Shown in pieces: positions 22,298 through 33,297 of a DNA stretch of 64,000 nucleotides (its first letter is position 1; each line of letters begins with the position of its first letter). The stretch is from Anniella stebbinsi. Its lineage: Eukaryota > Chordata > Lepidosauria > Squamata > Anniellidae. The position numbers and the translations under genes were made by a program. The stretch covers positions 350,820,154-350,884,153 of the forward strand of contig JARDYH010000001.1 of assembly GCA_029215795.1 (NCBI GenBank), read 5' to 3'. Under the pieces are notes generated by a model. It had not been told where the DNA came from. It was given only the letters and a program-made list of their open reading frames with translations, and did no database searches.

Positions 22298-23898
22298 TCT
22301 GTCATCTTGCTATTGTCTTTCTACTTTTAAAAGGGCTCCTAAAGTTAGCAAAAAAGAGAAGAGAAAACTAGTGCCTTGTCAAAGCCCCACTGCCCCTTCA
22401 CAACCTCTTTGTTTCCTTGTGACATCTCTCCCAGGTGTTTTTCTGCTTGTTTCCCAGAGATGTTGAGAATTTGGGAGGAAATTCTCCATGTGCAGGGTTT
22501 CGTTGCTTGCAGTATTGTAAGAAGATGGCTGGGGATGCATATGGGTGTGCTCTTTAATTTTATTTTTACATTTCCCCATTCTGTCCTTGCAGCCCCCCAC
22601 ACTGGCTGGGTGGGTGGGTCCTGGGACTTTTTTTTGTCTAAACATGCATAGGATTGTATCCTAGAGAAATTATCCAGGATTTTTTTTCTAGTGCTGCTGC
22701 CTGCAGAGTGCCTGAAAGCTGAGCGAGGCACTTTTTGGGTTGTTGTTGTTGTTGTTAAAAGCCAGAAGAAGAAGAAGAAGAAGAAGAAGAAGAAGAAGAA
22801 GAAGAAGAAGACCTCACTCATCTTTCAAGCACTCAGCAGGCAGCAACATTGGAAAACCCCAAGGAATTATTTAGTAAATCTGCCTCCTGCTAGAATGGCA
22901 ATTAGCAGTGAAAAACAAAACAAAAAGCAGAACAGAATGTGCGTTTACCAGTCCTACATGAACACAAGGCTAAAAAGAAGGCCACTCTTTTCTTTAGCGA
23001 AGAAAAGGAAAATAGTTTTCTCACAAATGTCCCGTTACACAGAGAGCAAACACAAATGCTCCCAGGAAGATCAGAGAGGGAGGGGGAGGGGGAGGAAGGA
23101 AGGGGAGGAGTTAAAGGAAGGAATCACAGGAAACCACACTGTAGGCTATAGAGATCCTGAGGCTAGTTGTGGTCAAAATTCCCATGAGTTAACTACTGCA
23201 ACACTGCCCCCTTTCTGTAACTTGCAGGTGAGATTGCAGTATTCTCAAGAAGGAGAATGTCCTGGTTAAGTCCTCTAGGGGGAGGCTGCAAGGACAGAAC
23301 AGGATAATAATGGTGAAATAAGAAATCTAAGAACTAAAGACCTGTGTCCTGAGGAATTTCTCAAAAATTTTCACCCCCTTCCTACAGTTTTTGAGTGCAT
23401 CTTTTTGCCAGTCCCTCCAATGAACAGTTGAATAGGTAAGACAGATTTCGCACATTGCTAAGGTAAACATCCAAATCAACCACACCAATTGAGATGCGTA
23501 TCTTGAATATTATGAATTAGGAAGATTTAGCACCAGGAGATCAGAACTGAAATGGAAAGGGGAAAAAAATGATGTTATAAATTGGCGAATGAGTGAATTG
23601 AGCAGTTGTTGAAAGAGAGAGAGAGAGATGGAGGGGGTGGGAAAGGCTAACAATATTGTCCAGAGCCAGACTTGGTTCAGATCAACAAGACAGACTAGTA
23701 ACGCAAAAGAGGAATGTCTCTGGGGAAAAACCAAGACCATCTGTTGCGACCCCTTAATGTTACCATCCAGTTTCCAAACTTTATTAAATATATATATATA
23801 TTAAAATGCTTCAAGAAAATGTACCCATTGTAGTGGCTTGGGCCAAAGCCCATCTCCAGGGACAGATCCCAAACAGGAAAAATCATCCCTTCCTGCTT
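22298..23898. other. intergenic, microsatellites only
   Basis: Contains (GTT)n at 22740-22756, (GAA)n at 22764-22811 and GA-rich tracts at 23080-23115 and 23611-23626. The Lys-rich and Phe-rich frames are microsatellite artefacts. No gene supported. Confidence 0.5.
22764..22811. repeat. (GAA)n microsatellite
   Basis: About 16 uninterrupted GAA/AGA units. Homopurine tracts of this type can form triplex DNA. Confidence 0.95.
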
Positions 23899-23899
23899 A

Positions 23900-24290
23900 A
23901 ATTGGGCATGTTTAGCCTGGAGAAGAGAAGATTGAGGGGAGACATACATGATAGCACTCTTCAAATACTTGAAAGGTCACACACAGGAGGGCCAGGATCT
24001 CTTCTTGATCATCCCAGGGTGCAGGACGTGGAATAATGGGCTCAGGTTTTAGGAAGCCAAATTCCGGCTGGACATCAGGAAAAACTTCCTGACTGTTAGA
24101 GCAGTATGGAAATGGAACCAATTACCTAGGTTGGTCATGAGCTCTCCCACACTAGAGGCATTCAAGAGGCTGCTGGACAGTCATCTAACAGTTATGCTTT
24201 AATGTGGATTCCTGTATTGCAGGAGGTTGGACTCGATGGCCTTACAGGCCCCTTCCAACTCTACTATTCCATGACTCTATTATTATTTTT
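23900..24290 (+). mobile_element. CR1 LINE 3' fragment
   Basis: Encodes the conserved CR1 C-terminal segment (LGMFSLEKRRLRGD) with frameshifts and ends with CTCTACTATTCCATGACTC, a degraded (ATTCTATG)n CR1 tail. Confidence 0.8.
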
Positions 24291-24324
24291 GCACATGATA
24301 TAGGAACAAACCCATAGCTTATCA

Positions 24325-24510
24325 TAGGGTGACCATATGAAAGGAAGGACAGGGCTCCTGTGTCTTTAACAGTTGTAGAGAAAAGGGAATTTCAGCAGGT
24401 GTCACTTGTATATATGCAGCTCCTGGTGAAATTCCCTCTCCATCACAACAGTTAAAAATGCAGGAGCTATACTAGAGTGACCAGATACAAAAGATGGCAG
24501 GGCGTCCTCT
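24325..24510. mobile_element. palindromic MITE, family A, left half only
   Basis: Starts TAGGGTGACCATATGAAAGG and follows the family A left arm to about GATACAAAAGATGGCAGGGC, then breaks off. The right arm is missing. Confidence 0.75.
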
Positions 24511-25168
24511 CAGCAAGGAGCTACAGTCAATGCATTTCATACTCACACTTTAAATGCTTGGGTATATACACCCAAGAACATAATATGTGAAGGGACTTGG
24601 AAACCATGGCTTCTTTGCACACATGAGCTTTGTACAGGAACATCAGAAGCTGCCTTAGGTCAGATGGTGCCCTACACCTAGGAAAAAGAAACCAAATGCA
24701 CAGTTACAAGATGGGGGATACTCGGCTAAGCAATGTGACAAGCGAGAAGGATCTTGGAATTGTTGTAGATCACAAGCTAAATATGAGCCAACAGTGTGAC
24801 GTGGCTGCAAAAAAAGCAAATACTATTTTGTACTGCATTAATAGAAGTATAGCTTCCAATTCACGTGAGGTACTGGTTCCCCTCTATTTGGCACTGGTTA
24901 GGCCCCATCTTGAGTATTGCTTCCAGTTCTGGGCACCACACTTCAAGAAGGATGCAGACAATCTGGAGCGTGTTCAGAGGAGAGCAACGAGGATGATTTG
25001 GGATCTGGAAACAAAGCCCTATGAGGAGAGATTGAAAGAACTGGCCATGTTTAGCTTGGAGAAGAGAAGATTGAGGGGAGACAAGATAGCACTCTTCAAA
25101 TACTTGAAAGGTTGTCACACAAAGGAGGGCCAGGATCTCTTCTCAATCAACCCAGAACTCAAGTTACA

Positions 25169-25815
25169 TAGGCTGACCATATGAAAAGGAGGACAGGGCT
25201 CCTGTAACTTTAACAGATGCAGAGAAAAGGGAATTTCAGTCAGCATCATTTGTATGCAATTAATACCTGGTGAAATCTCCTCTTCATTACAATAATTAAA
25301 GTTGCAGGCACTATGTTAGAGTGACCATATACAAAAGAAGGCAGGGCCCCTGCAGCTTTAACTAGGGTGACCATATGAAAAGGAGGACAGGGCTCCTGTA
25401 TCTTTAACAGTTGCAAAGGACAGGGAATTTCAGCAGGTGTCATTTATATATATACGGAACCTGGTGAAATTCCCTCTTTATCACAACAGTTAAAGTGGCA
25501 GGAGCCCTGTCCTTTTGACCATGTACAAAAGAGGGCAGGGCTTCTGTAGCTTTAACTTTGTGATGATGAGATAAGTTCACCAGGTTCTGCATATATACAA
25601 ATAACACCTACTGAAATTCCATTTTCTATGAAACTGTTAAAGCCACAGGAGCCCTGTCCTCCTTTTCATATGGTCAGCCTAGCTTTAACTGTTGTAAGGA
25701 AGAGGGAATATCACCAGGAACTAATTGCATACAAATGACCCTGGCTGAAATTCCCTTTTCTCTACAACTGTTAAAGTTACATGAGCCCTGTCCTCCTTTT
25801 CATATGGTCAGCCTA
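25169..25815. mobile_element. palindromic MITE, family A, outer copy
   Basis: Starts TAGGCTGACCATATGAAAAG after AAGTTACA and ends GGTCAGCCTA before AGTTACAC (7 bp shared). Its right arm is split by a second family A element with its own target duplication. It is inserted in a CR1 copy. Confidence 0.88.
25363..25681. mobile_element. palindromic MITE, family A, inner copy
   Basis: Starts TAGGGTGACCATATGAAAAG and ends TTCATATGGTCAGCCTA. The exact 8 bp duplication GCTTTAAC flanks it (25355-25362 and 25682-25689). It sits within the outer copy, so it moved later. Confidence 0.92.
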
Positions 25816-26064
25816 AGTTACACGAAGCCAGATTCCGGCTGGACATCAGGAAAAACTTCTTGACTGTTGGAGCAATACGACAATGGAACCAATGACCTAG
25901 GGAGGTGGTGGGCTGTCCCACATTAGAGGCATTCAAGAGGCAGCTAGACAACCATCTGTCAGGGATGCTTTAAGATAGATTCCTGCATTGAGCAGGGAGT
26001 TGGAGTTGGTGGCCTTATATAGGCCCCTTCCAACTCTACTATTCTATGATTCTATGATTCTAAT

Positions 26065-26225
26065 GCAGGGTTACCTATTCTGACTGCTGGCAGCTCTCCA
26101 GGTTTCAGACAGAAGAATTTCCCATCAGCTGCTATCTAATCTTTTTAACTGGAGATGCCAGAGATCGAAGTTGGCACTTCTGTGCATGGTTCATGTGCAC
26201 TATCATTGAACTACAGCCCATTCTT
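26065..26225 (-). repeat. tRNA-derived SINE, minus strand
   Basis: Contains CTGACTGCTGGCAGCTCTCC and GCCAGAGATCGAAG, the inverted body and head of the SINE at 48838. A second partial copy follows at 26400-26500. Confidence 0.5.
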
Positions 26226-26928
26226 ACACTTCTAAAGCAAAGCAGCCTGGGCATTGTCTAAGTGGAAAGTGCCTTTGTTAAAGCATGAGGCAGCAGTGTG
26301 ATGCAGCAGTTAAAAAGATGAATACAATTCTAGGCTGCATCAACAGAAGAATAGCATCTAAATCATGGGAAATGATGGTACCACTCTATGCTACTCACCT
26401 GCACCTCATCAGACTACTCTCGCTGACAGCAGCTCTCTGCCTTCTCCCATCACTTGCCTTTTGATCATTTTAACTGGAGATGCCAAGAACTGAAGCGGAG
26501 GCCTTGAATAGCAGAAGTCCCCAGCCATTTTGGACCTGTGTGCACATTTGGAAATGTGAGAAACTGCTATGGGAGCCACCACAAAATGGCTCCTGTGGAG
26601 GATGTGGCTAGTCACAGAATGACTGCTGTGGAGACCTGGCTCATCAATAGTGAGCTAAAGAGATGGTGGTAGGGAGAAATAATAAAGCTGGAGGATGGGA
26701 GGAAGGGAGAAGTAGCAAAGCAGAGGAGTAGAGGGTAGAGAAAGACCAAGGCCAGAGGCTAAAAAGTAAATAAAGAAGACTGACCTAACATTTCTCATGT
26801 TTTTTATTTAAGAAAAACTTTTTTTTTAAGGGGGCAGGGAATTAACAGCTTTGTGGGTGCTGTTAGAGGTCCGCACGGAGCACCCAAACATCCATGAGCA
26901 TTGCGTGGGGAGAGGGAACCCCTGTGCA

Positions 26929-27290
26929 TAAGAACATACGAACATAAGAAGAGCCCTGTTGGATCAGACTGAGGGTCCATCTAGTCCAGCATTCTGTTCA
27001 CATAGTGGCCAACCAGCTGTTAACCAGGGACCCACAAGCAGGACGTGGGTGAAACAGCACCCTCCCATTGATAGTTTTTTCCTCCATGATTTTGTCTAAC
27101 TCCATGCTAAACCATTCAAATTGATGGCCATCACCATATCTTGTGGTATCAAGTTTCGTAATTTGACTATGCACTGTGTGAAGAAGTATTTTCTTTTATT
27201 TGTTCTGAATCTCCCACCAATCAGCTTCATGGTATGACCCTGAGTTCTAGTATTTTGAGAGAGGGAGAAAAATATCTATGAACAATGCTT
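26929..27290 (-). mobile_element. CR1 LINE 3' fragment, minus strand
   Basis: Starts with CATAAGAACATACGAACATAAG, the complement of a (TTCTTATG)n tail, then GGTCCATCTAGTCCAGCATT and the coding end (complement of TTGATGGCCATCACCATATC). Same subfamily as 13281 and 15091. Confidence 0.8.
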
Positions 27291-27639
27291 GTTTATTCCC
27301 AAATAAGATGGCTAAAGAAAAATAAGCCACACTACATGGTTAAGAAGCCAGCCTTTGGAAATCCTGGGTTCAGACAATACACTAACCCACGATCAACAAA
27401 CAACCTACGGTTCAACAACAACTCACAGTCAACCATTGAGTGTGGGTTAGCGTGTTGTGCAAACCCAGAGAGTCAGGAGATACTGCTAAATGAGTGAACT
27501 GTGGTGCTGAGGAGGAAGGGTACCCACCCAAGTTCCCCTTGTGGAAGGCAGAGCCTGGAACCAACTCCTGGTATATTAAGATGGAATAAATACTCACAGC
27601 CTTCCTTACTGTCAAGCGCAGCGTTGCCAATTCTGCTGT
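27291..27639. repeat. MITE remnant (TTCAGACAATACACTAACCC)
   Basis: 27369-27475 has GTTCAGACAATACACTAACC at one side and GTGGGTTAGCGTGTTGTG at the other, a loose inverted pair related in style to family G. The remainder is unassigned. Confidence 0.4.
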
Positions 27640-28130
27640 TAGTTCGTGTGATGTAGCATTCAGGAGCCTCCATTAAGTCGGGAGTGAAGTGCCACATTCA
27701 CATATTACTTCATCTTCGCCGCTTTACATCTTGGAAGAAGCATTTCACACTCTTTTTAACAGTACATTATTATTTTTTTGCTGTTTGCTAAAATAGCTCA
27801 ATATACATTATAATATGTTTACGAGGTGGCGGCGATACAAATTCAACACTTTTAAGAATTGAAATTCCATTCCGAAGATCGCTGAAAAACGGTTTCGAAT
27901 GTGGGCTCTCCCTGCCCCTACCTCTCTCTCCCCCCACCCACCCATTCAAATGAAGAGTTGATGGCTGCAATTTGATTATTAGCAGAGAAAAAAGAGCGCA
28001 GATGGAAGCAATATTTAAATTTCAACATGTGTTGATATTACTCGGGGAATGGGGAAAAAATGTTTAGGGGACAGTTTTTAGTTATATTGCCAGTTCCGTT
28101 TATTAATGCTATGTCAGGAATGCAGTAGAA
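27640..28130. other. non-repetitive AT-rich stretch, candidate conserved non-coding element
   Basis: No wording shared with repeats in the window. It contains several TAAT/ATTA homeodomain-type cores and motifs such as TTGATTATTAGCAG and GGAAGCAATATTTAAAT. Texture resembles vertebrate non-coding conserved DNA. No open frame. Inference only. Confidence 0.25.
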
Positions 28131-28178
28131 GTTGTTATAAAGACATTGTCACGAGGCGTATTCCCCAACCCTTTAAGG

Positions 28179-28943
28179 CAGGGGTGGGAGAACGCAGGAC
28201 GGAGGGATAAAATAGGGCCCTTCTGGGGGCTGTCTAAACGCTCCAAAAGCCCCAGGGTGGGTATGTGGTGGCGTGGTGGCACAGCATCAATTATATGACA
28301 CTGCTGCAATCCTGCTGCACCCTGGGGCTTTTCACTGAAGCTGCGGAGAAAAAAAGTCAGGGACTTACCTGATTTTTTCCCTCTGGAGCCAGGTGAGGAT
28401 GCGCAAGACGGCGTTAAGATAGCCCCAAAGCCTTGCTCCGAAGTCGCAGCGGAAGTGTGGCCAGGCAGTGCCTGGTGGAAGGTGACTGGCAATTGGTTGC
28501 CTTCCACCAGGAAGAGGGCAGCGGTGGCTCTGGTCCCCGGATGGGCATCCAGAAACCCTGCGCTCCCTCCTCGGCATCAGGATTACCTGACACCACCCCA
28601 GAGGAGGGAAAGTGCGGGAGTTTCGAGGGACGCGGCACCAACCTGGCGCCGTGAAGACATCCCCCTGGTTTTACAATCTGGCCCTCCGGGGTTTCCCAAA
28701 TTTCCCCACCCACTTCCCCTCAACCACTGACCTTTGGGTGGTTTCTCAGCTTTTCTGCTGTCTGTTCCCCCCTTCTAAAAGGTTGAAATACCTCTCCTAA
28801 GGTTCATTTCAGCTACAAGCTGCTGGTATTTTTCACATTTTGGGCGTCATAACTTTTGCCTTCAGCCCTGCCCACCACTGGAATGCACCCCTTGAGAGCG
28901 TCTCCAAAATTGAATTTGGGCTGAAAATGTTTTCCCACCCCTG
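28179..28943. mobile_element. hAT-type element with exact 8 bp TSD
   Basis: Starts CAGGGGTGGGAGAAC and ends GTTTTCCCACCCCTG. The flanks are CTTTAAGG on both sides (28171-28178 and 28944-28951). The body (TCTAAAAGGTTGAAATACC, CCACCACTGGAATGCACC) is the same family as 3220 and 12978. Non-coding. A second element is nested at about 28225-28665. Confidence 0.9.
28225..28665. mobile_element. TIR element nested in hAT
   Basis: The left GGGGGCTGTCTAAACG is mirrored by CGTGAAGACATCCCC on the right. It interrupts the hAT body just after its left terminus. It contains a 12 bp perfect stem (CCTGGTGGAAGG / CCTTCCACCAGG, 28469-28510). Target duplication not resolved. Confidence 0.5.
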
Positions 28944-29066
28944 CTTTAAGGGAACATTAATTTCAGTGGTTCAAGCCCATTAATGTGTTGAGAAACTATC
29001 CAGTATTTCTCCCCTCAGAGGAACTCTCGCCGTCCCAACAACAGCTCATTACAAGCATAAACTATG

Positions 29067-29419
29067 GCCCCCTCCACAAGAATGCGCCTTTGCGCCTGGT
29101 TCCGCGATTATGCGCATTATCGCGGAGGCGCATTTACTCACAATCCCTCTGCACGGGAGGCGGCGGGAAGCGGCGAAGCGCATTAAAAGATGCCCAAAAA
29201 GCGCTTTCCAGGTAGTTAATGCGCATAATCGCTTGTTCACACAGCGAAAATGCGCTTTAACGGCCGGAGCAAAATAAAAGTCGCTATTTAACGCGCGTTC
29301 GAAAATGCGCATTATCGGGGAGATAACGCGCCTGTACGCCCGTTTTGCGCTCCGCTCGTGTGTAGGTAAAATTTATAATGAGCCTTCAAGGCTCATTAAA
29401 CGCCCCGTGTGGAGGAGGC
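29067..29419. mobile_element. TIR DNA element, family E (copy 2), GCGCATTA-rich
   Basis: Ends GCCCCCTCCACA and TGTGGAGGAGGC are inverted. Flanks are CTATG / CTATG (or TAT if read as 3 bp), the same geometry as the 15488 element. The interior is packed with GCGCATTATCG-type words in both orientations and is far richer in CpG than its surroundings. Confidence 0.65.
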
Positions 29420-29649
29420 CTATGAAAGCTTTCACCAGCTGCCTTTCAGTCCTATATATCGCTATAGCATCTACCCGGATACCCTGGCTCTGTTTCCATC
29501 TCATTTCTTCTCATCCCTACTTCTGAGGAAGCCATGTATTGTGGTCACTAGTGATGGGATAATTTCCCCCACTCAGGCTTGGAAATGAACTCAAGAAAAC
29601 ACTGGACTATTTAGAAAAAAGCCCAGTTTTTTTTTTCAAGCTCAATATT

Positions 29650-29765
29650 GAGCCAAGGCTAAGACAATGAGTAGACCCATTGAAATCAATGGGACTTAAA
29701 TTACTCAGGACTAACTGATGTCCCATTCATTTCAATGGGTTTACTCGTAATCATGACCAACCCAA
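29650..29765. repeat. interspersed repeat (CAATGGGACTTAAATTAC)
   Basis: GAGTAGACCCATTGAAATCA followed by a near-inverted copy CATTTCAATGGGTTTACTCG. Same family as 6085 and 9550. Confidence 0.45.
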
Positions 29766-30964
29766 CATTTAGTTCCCTACTAAGGCATCCTATATGTGCT
29801 TATTTGAAATTAAGACCCAGAGAACCAAATGAAGTTTACTTCCAAACAAAGACACATAAGGACTGGCCTTTTGATTTATTACATGTTAGTAAAGTTAAAG
29901 GATAGGAACCATGAGCCCATTGCTGCACTCCTTGGTGAGTCAGAACACCATTCAATGGGGGACAGTAGAATTCTCCTTCTTGCATGTTTCCCCTTATATT
30001 CCTGTAACCAAAAAGTCTGAAGACATACTTCAAGAAAAATAAACATTTTGGAAAGGTGCCTGTAATATTCCGGAAGAGACCGGGGCAGGCTCCTTCACGA
30101 ATCCTGTCAGTATTGCCCTAATCAATGACAGGACAAACATCCACCCGCACAAAAGAGAGGTGGGATGTAATTCATTCTCCAGTCCGTTCACTACCCAGCC
30201 TGAAGTGCTGGGGCTGCCAACAGGAACACCCGTGCCAATTGTGACAGTTGTTGGTGTGAGAGGGGACATCTGTCTACAGAGAAATCTGGATGGGATGACA
30301 AAATTATATCCTGGAGGACACCAAAATGGTCATCGGATAGTAATAACTTCTTCCCATTACTGGCTTGGTTCTGATGTACCCCACTGCCCTGTCAGAAGGG
30401 AGAAAGTTCTATCCTCTATAAAGTTGTCACGGTGAAGTAATTTTTTTCTGCGAATGGGAAAAGCTTCCTCTTCACTGACAGATGGATAGCTATTGTCAAC
30501 AGTATCTTGCTTCTATATATTTTTCATGCATTATGAAGTAGAGGGCATTATGAAGTACAGAGCTACTACATGTGTAAAAAAAAGTGCTGTATCACAAATC
30601 CTACCATTAAAAAAAAACACCAAACCCTCCATTTAAGTACCTGTTCTGGATGTGAATTCTGTTGTATATCTTATGGTTTGTTTTACATAATTGGTGATAT
30701 TAGAGGTTCATTCAGAAGATGGTAACAGTTGACATCCTGAGCCAACGTGTCGTGACTCAGGCGTGCATTTCAGGTTTTGATAGCATATGGTAAAGTGATG
30801 TATTAATTGAGTTTATTTTAAAAAATACTTCTATCCTGCGCCTCAGTTACGGACTCCCAAGGTGGTCAACATCATCAATCACTAAATATACAAAATCACA
30901 TCTAATTTTAAAAATGAGTAAAAAGCAGTGAAATAATAAAAGTGGCACAGCCAGAAACACCACA
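29766..30964. other. intergenic, nothing recognised
   Basis: 30060-30440 is non-repetitive and has a 91-codon frame without a recognisable domain or splice context. 30800-30890 resembles an inverted LINE tail (CTATCCTGCGCCTCAGTTAC). Confidence 0.35.
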
Positions 30965-31146
30965 ACCCTGTTCAGATGACATGCTAAGCCACAGTTGTTG
31001 AACATTTCATTATGGCTTAGCGTGTCATGTGAACCATTCCTAACCATGGCAGCTATATAATCACGATTTAGACACATTCACTAACCATTTGCTGCAAAAG
31101 TGTTAGTAGCCTCACCATGGCTTAGTGTGTCATCTGAACAGTCCCT
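30965..31146. mobile_element. MITE family G
   Basis: CCCTGTTCAGATGACATGC on the left mirrors GTGTGTCATCTGAACAG on the right. The internal word CCATTTGCTGCAAAAG is shared with 6911, 43095 and 46110. Confidence 0.6.
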
Positions 31147-31302
31147 ATATATCACTCTTCCCCTTGAGATGAGATGTACTACAACTCTCATAATCATCAG
31201 CTATTATGACCACTGGCTGGGGATGATGGAACTTATAGTCTAATACATTTGGAGGACACCAGGCATAATACTTACCACCACCATCACTCTTATTCTGGAC
31301 AT

Positions 31303-31324
31303 TAATATAATAATAATAATAATA

Positions 31325-31353
<29 letters not shown>
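31303..31353. repeat. inverted (TAA)n / (ATT)n microsatellite
   Basis: A run of ATA/TAA units turns directly into ATT units, giving a self-complementary AT-only hairpin of about 20 bp per arm. Confidence 0.9.
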
Positions 31354-31355
<2 letters not shown>

Positions 31356-31572
31356 CCCACATTTTCTCCTCTTGCATGGAACCCAAGTCAGCTACCATAG
31401 TCCTCCTCCTCTTGCGTTTTATCTTCACAACAACCCTGTAAGATAGGTTAGGCTGAAAGTCAGTGACTGGCCCGAAGTCATCCCGTGAGCTTCATGGTCA
31501 AGTGGGGATTAGAACTTGGGTCTCACAAGTCTTAGGTTAATACTCCAAGCATCACACCATACTGGCTCTCCA
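31354..31572 (-). repeat. tRNA-derived SINE (second type), minus strand
   Basis: Contains ATCTTCACAACAACCCTGTA, TGGCCCGAAGTCATCCC and the B-box complement GGGGATTAGAACTTGGG, then CATCACACCATACTGGCT. Same family as 36815-37045. Confidence 0.65.
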
Positions 31573-31579
31573 TATAATA

Positions 31580-31980
31580 TTATGCTGGTATTTTTTCATC
31601 TGCACTGGCTGCCAGTCCATTTCTGCGCCCAATTCAAAGTGCTGGTATTAACATTCAAAAGGGCACAGGACCTGGTTACCTGAAGGGTTGTCTCCTCCCA
31701 TATACATCTGCCCAGACCCTAAGATCATCATCAGTGGTCCTTCTCCAGGAACCCCTGCCAAAAGACATGAGGTGGATGGCTACTAAGAAGAGGTCCTTTT
31801 CTGCTGTGGCACCCCAGTTGTGGAATGAACGTCTCTAGATGCTTTCCTGGAGCCTATTTTGCGTTCTTTTCAGCTTGAGGTGAAGACCGTTTTATTTTCC
31901 CGGGCATTTTAGTTTTTAAGTTTCTGTTTTAAATCTGCTATTATATTTTGAATCCTTGCACTGCTGCTAAGTTCTGTTTG

Positions 31981-32019
<39 letters not shown>

Positions 32020-32190
32020 CTGTCATTTTAAACTATTATTATTATTTATTACACTTATATACCGCCCCATAGCCGAAGCTCTATGTTTATATTGTGTTTT
32101 TTATCATCTTGTATTTTATGGTTCTAATTGTTGTGAAGCCCCCGGAGAGCTTCGCCGATTGGATGGTATAGAAATGAAATTAAATATAAG
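31580..32190 (+). mobile_element. L2-type LINE 3' fragment with internal (ATT)n
   Basis: Encodes CTGCACTGGCTGCCAGTCC (LHWLPVH-like), GTGGAATGAACGTCTC and the tail CCCGGAGAGCTTCGCCGATT. (ATT)n at 31983-32019 and an inverted LINE tail piece at 32038-32085 are embedded. Dead copy. Confidence 0.75.
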
Positions 32191-32893
32191 CCATTTGCTT
32201 TATTATAAATTTATTTCCTTTATTATGGTTAGATCCAACATTACACTAGCGGAGGTTCAGTAGCCTGACAACACTTTCTCCCTGTATCCTCCACCTGCAG
32301 TCCTCTGTGCTGCCTGAAAATCTGCTCTGGAAAGTTTCCCAGCCTTCTAGAGCAAATTTTGAGGGCACGTGGGGAACCGTGGGTGACGGAGGAATGCCCC
32401 CACCCAGTTCCACTGTCAGAATTGCTTCCATCAGCAGACTTGTAGTGTCAGATGTAAACCACTGGTTATTTTTGTGATTTTAAAAAAGATAATAATGTAC
32501 TACATTTTCATTTGTTAAGAGCAAGAGTCACAGAAAAGTTTTAAGGCCTTTGCAATGTTAACCTCCCATCCCAGATCAATGCATTTTAAGAGCCAGTGTC
32601 TGATAGAACTAGATGTTCCTGATAAATCATAACATTTGGCAGGGGGTGACTGGTTCCTACACACACCCTAAATGCAACTTGCCTGCATAACCAAGGACTT
32701 GGTCCTTAAGATAGGATCCTTGGAAATGAAAACAGCTTCAAAGAAACCTTCTTTGAAGTGTTTACTCAATTTTATTTGAAGTGTGTGTGTGATGTTTTGG
32801 CTACATCTGTTACTATGTTAAAGAGCCTTTGTTCATGTTTCTATAGTTATGTTTAGAGCAAAGGATCTCTGTTGTGAATGATATCAAACTAGT
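32191..32893. other. intergenic, nothing recognised
   Basis: No supported feature. Confidence 0.4.
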
Positions 32894-32901
32894 ATATCTG
32901 G

Positions 32902-33221
32902 TAGGCTGACCATATGAAAAGGAGGACAGGGCTCCTGTAACTTTAACAGTTGTAGAGAAAAGGGAATTTCAGCCTGTGTCATTTGTATGCAATTAGTTCC
33001 TGGTGAAATTCCCTCTTCATCACACCAGTTAAAGTTGCAGGGGCCCTGCCTTGTTTTGTATATGGTCACTCTAGTATAGTGCCTGCAACTTTAACTGTTG
33101 TGATGAAGAGGGAATTTCACCAGGAACTAATTGCATACAAATGGCACTGGCTGAAATTCCCTTTTCTCTACAACTGTTAAAGATACAGGAGCCCTGTCCT
33201 CCTTTTCATATGGTCAGCCTA
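32902..33221. mobile_element. palindromic hAT-like MITE, family A (copy 6)
   Basis: Starts TAGGCTGACCATATGAAAAG and ends CATATGGTCAGCCTA, 320 bp. The exact duplication ATATCTGG flanks it (32894-32901 and 33222-33229). Arms are near-perfect inverted copies around an axis near 33062. It is one of the best preserved members and gives the family definition. Confidence 0.95.
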
Positions 33222-33297
33222 ATATCTGGCCTCTTTCAAACGGGGGGAAATCACATTTCCTTACGGTGGCTCTGCTTCCAGCTTCTCTTCTGCATTC

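Larger units (their letters stand above)
24668..26062 (+). mobile_element. CR1 LINE 3' fragment, interrupted by nested MITEs
   Basis: A nearly open frame shows the CR1 reverse-transcriptase end: TSEKDLGIVVDHKLNMSQQC, AAKKANTILYCINRS, SREVLVPLYLALVRPHLEYC, LERVQRRATRMI and MFSLEKRRLRGD. After the MITE block it resumes at about 25816 with GCCAGATTCCGGCTGGACAT and ends in (ATTCTATG)n, the diagnostic CR1 tail. Removing 25169-25815 would rejoin the text in agreement with the uninterrupted copies at 24040 and 61110. Confidence 0.9.

Noticed and set aside
22345..23269. Frames with long poly-Lys or poly-Phe runs
   Set aside because: Generated by the (GAA)n microsatellite at 22764-22811.
24630..25184. 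184-codon plus-strand frame as a host gene
   Set aside because: It is the CR1 reverse-transcriptase C terminus and runs into a MITE; the copy is truncated and interrupted.
30160..30435. 91-codon plus-strand frame as a small gene
   Set aside because: No recognisable domain, promoter, splice signal or repeated evidence; it is kept as unassigned intergenic sequence.
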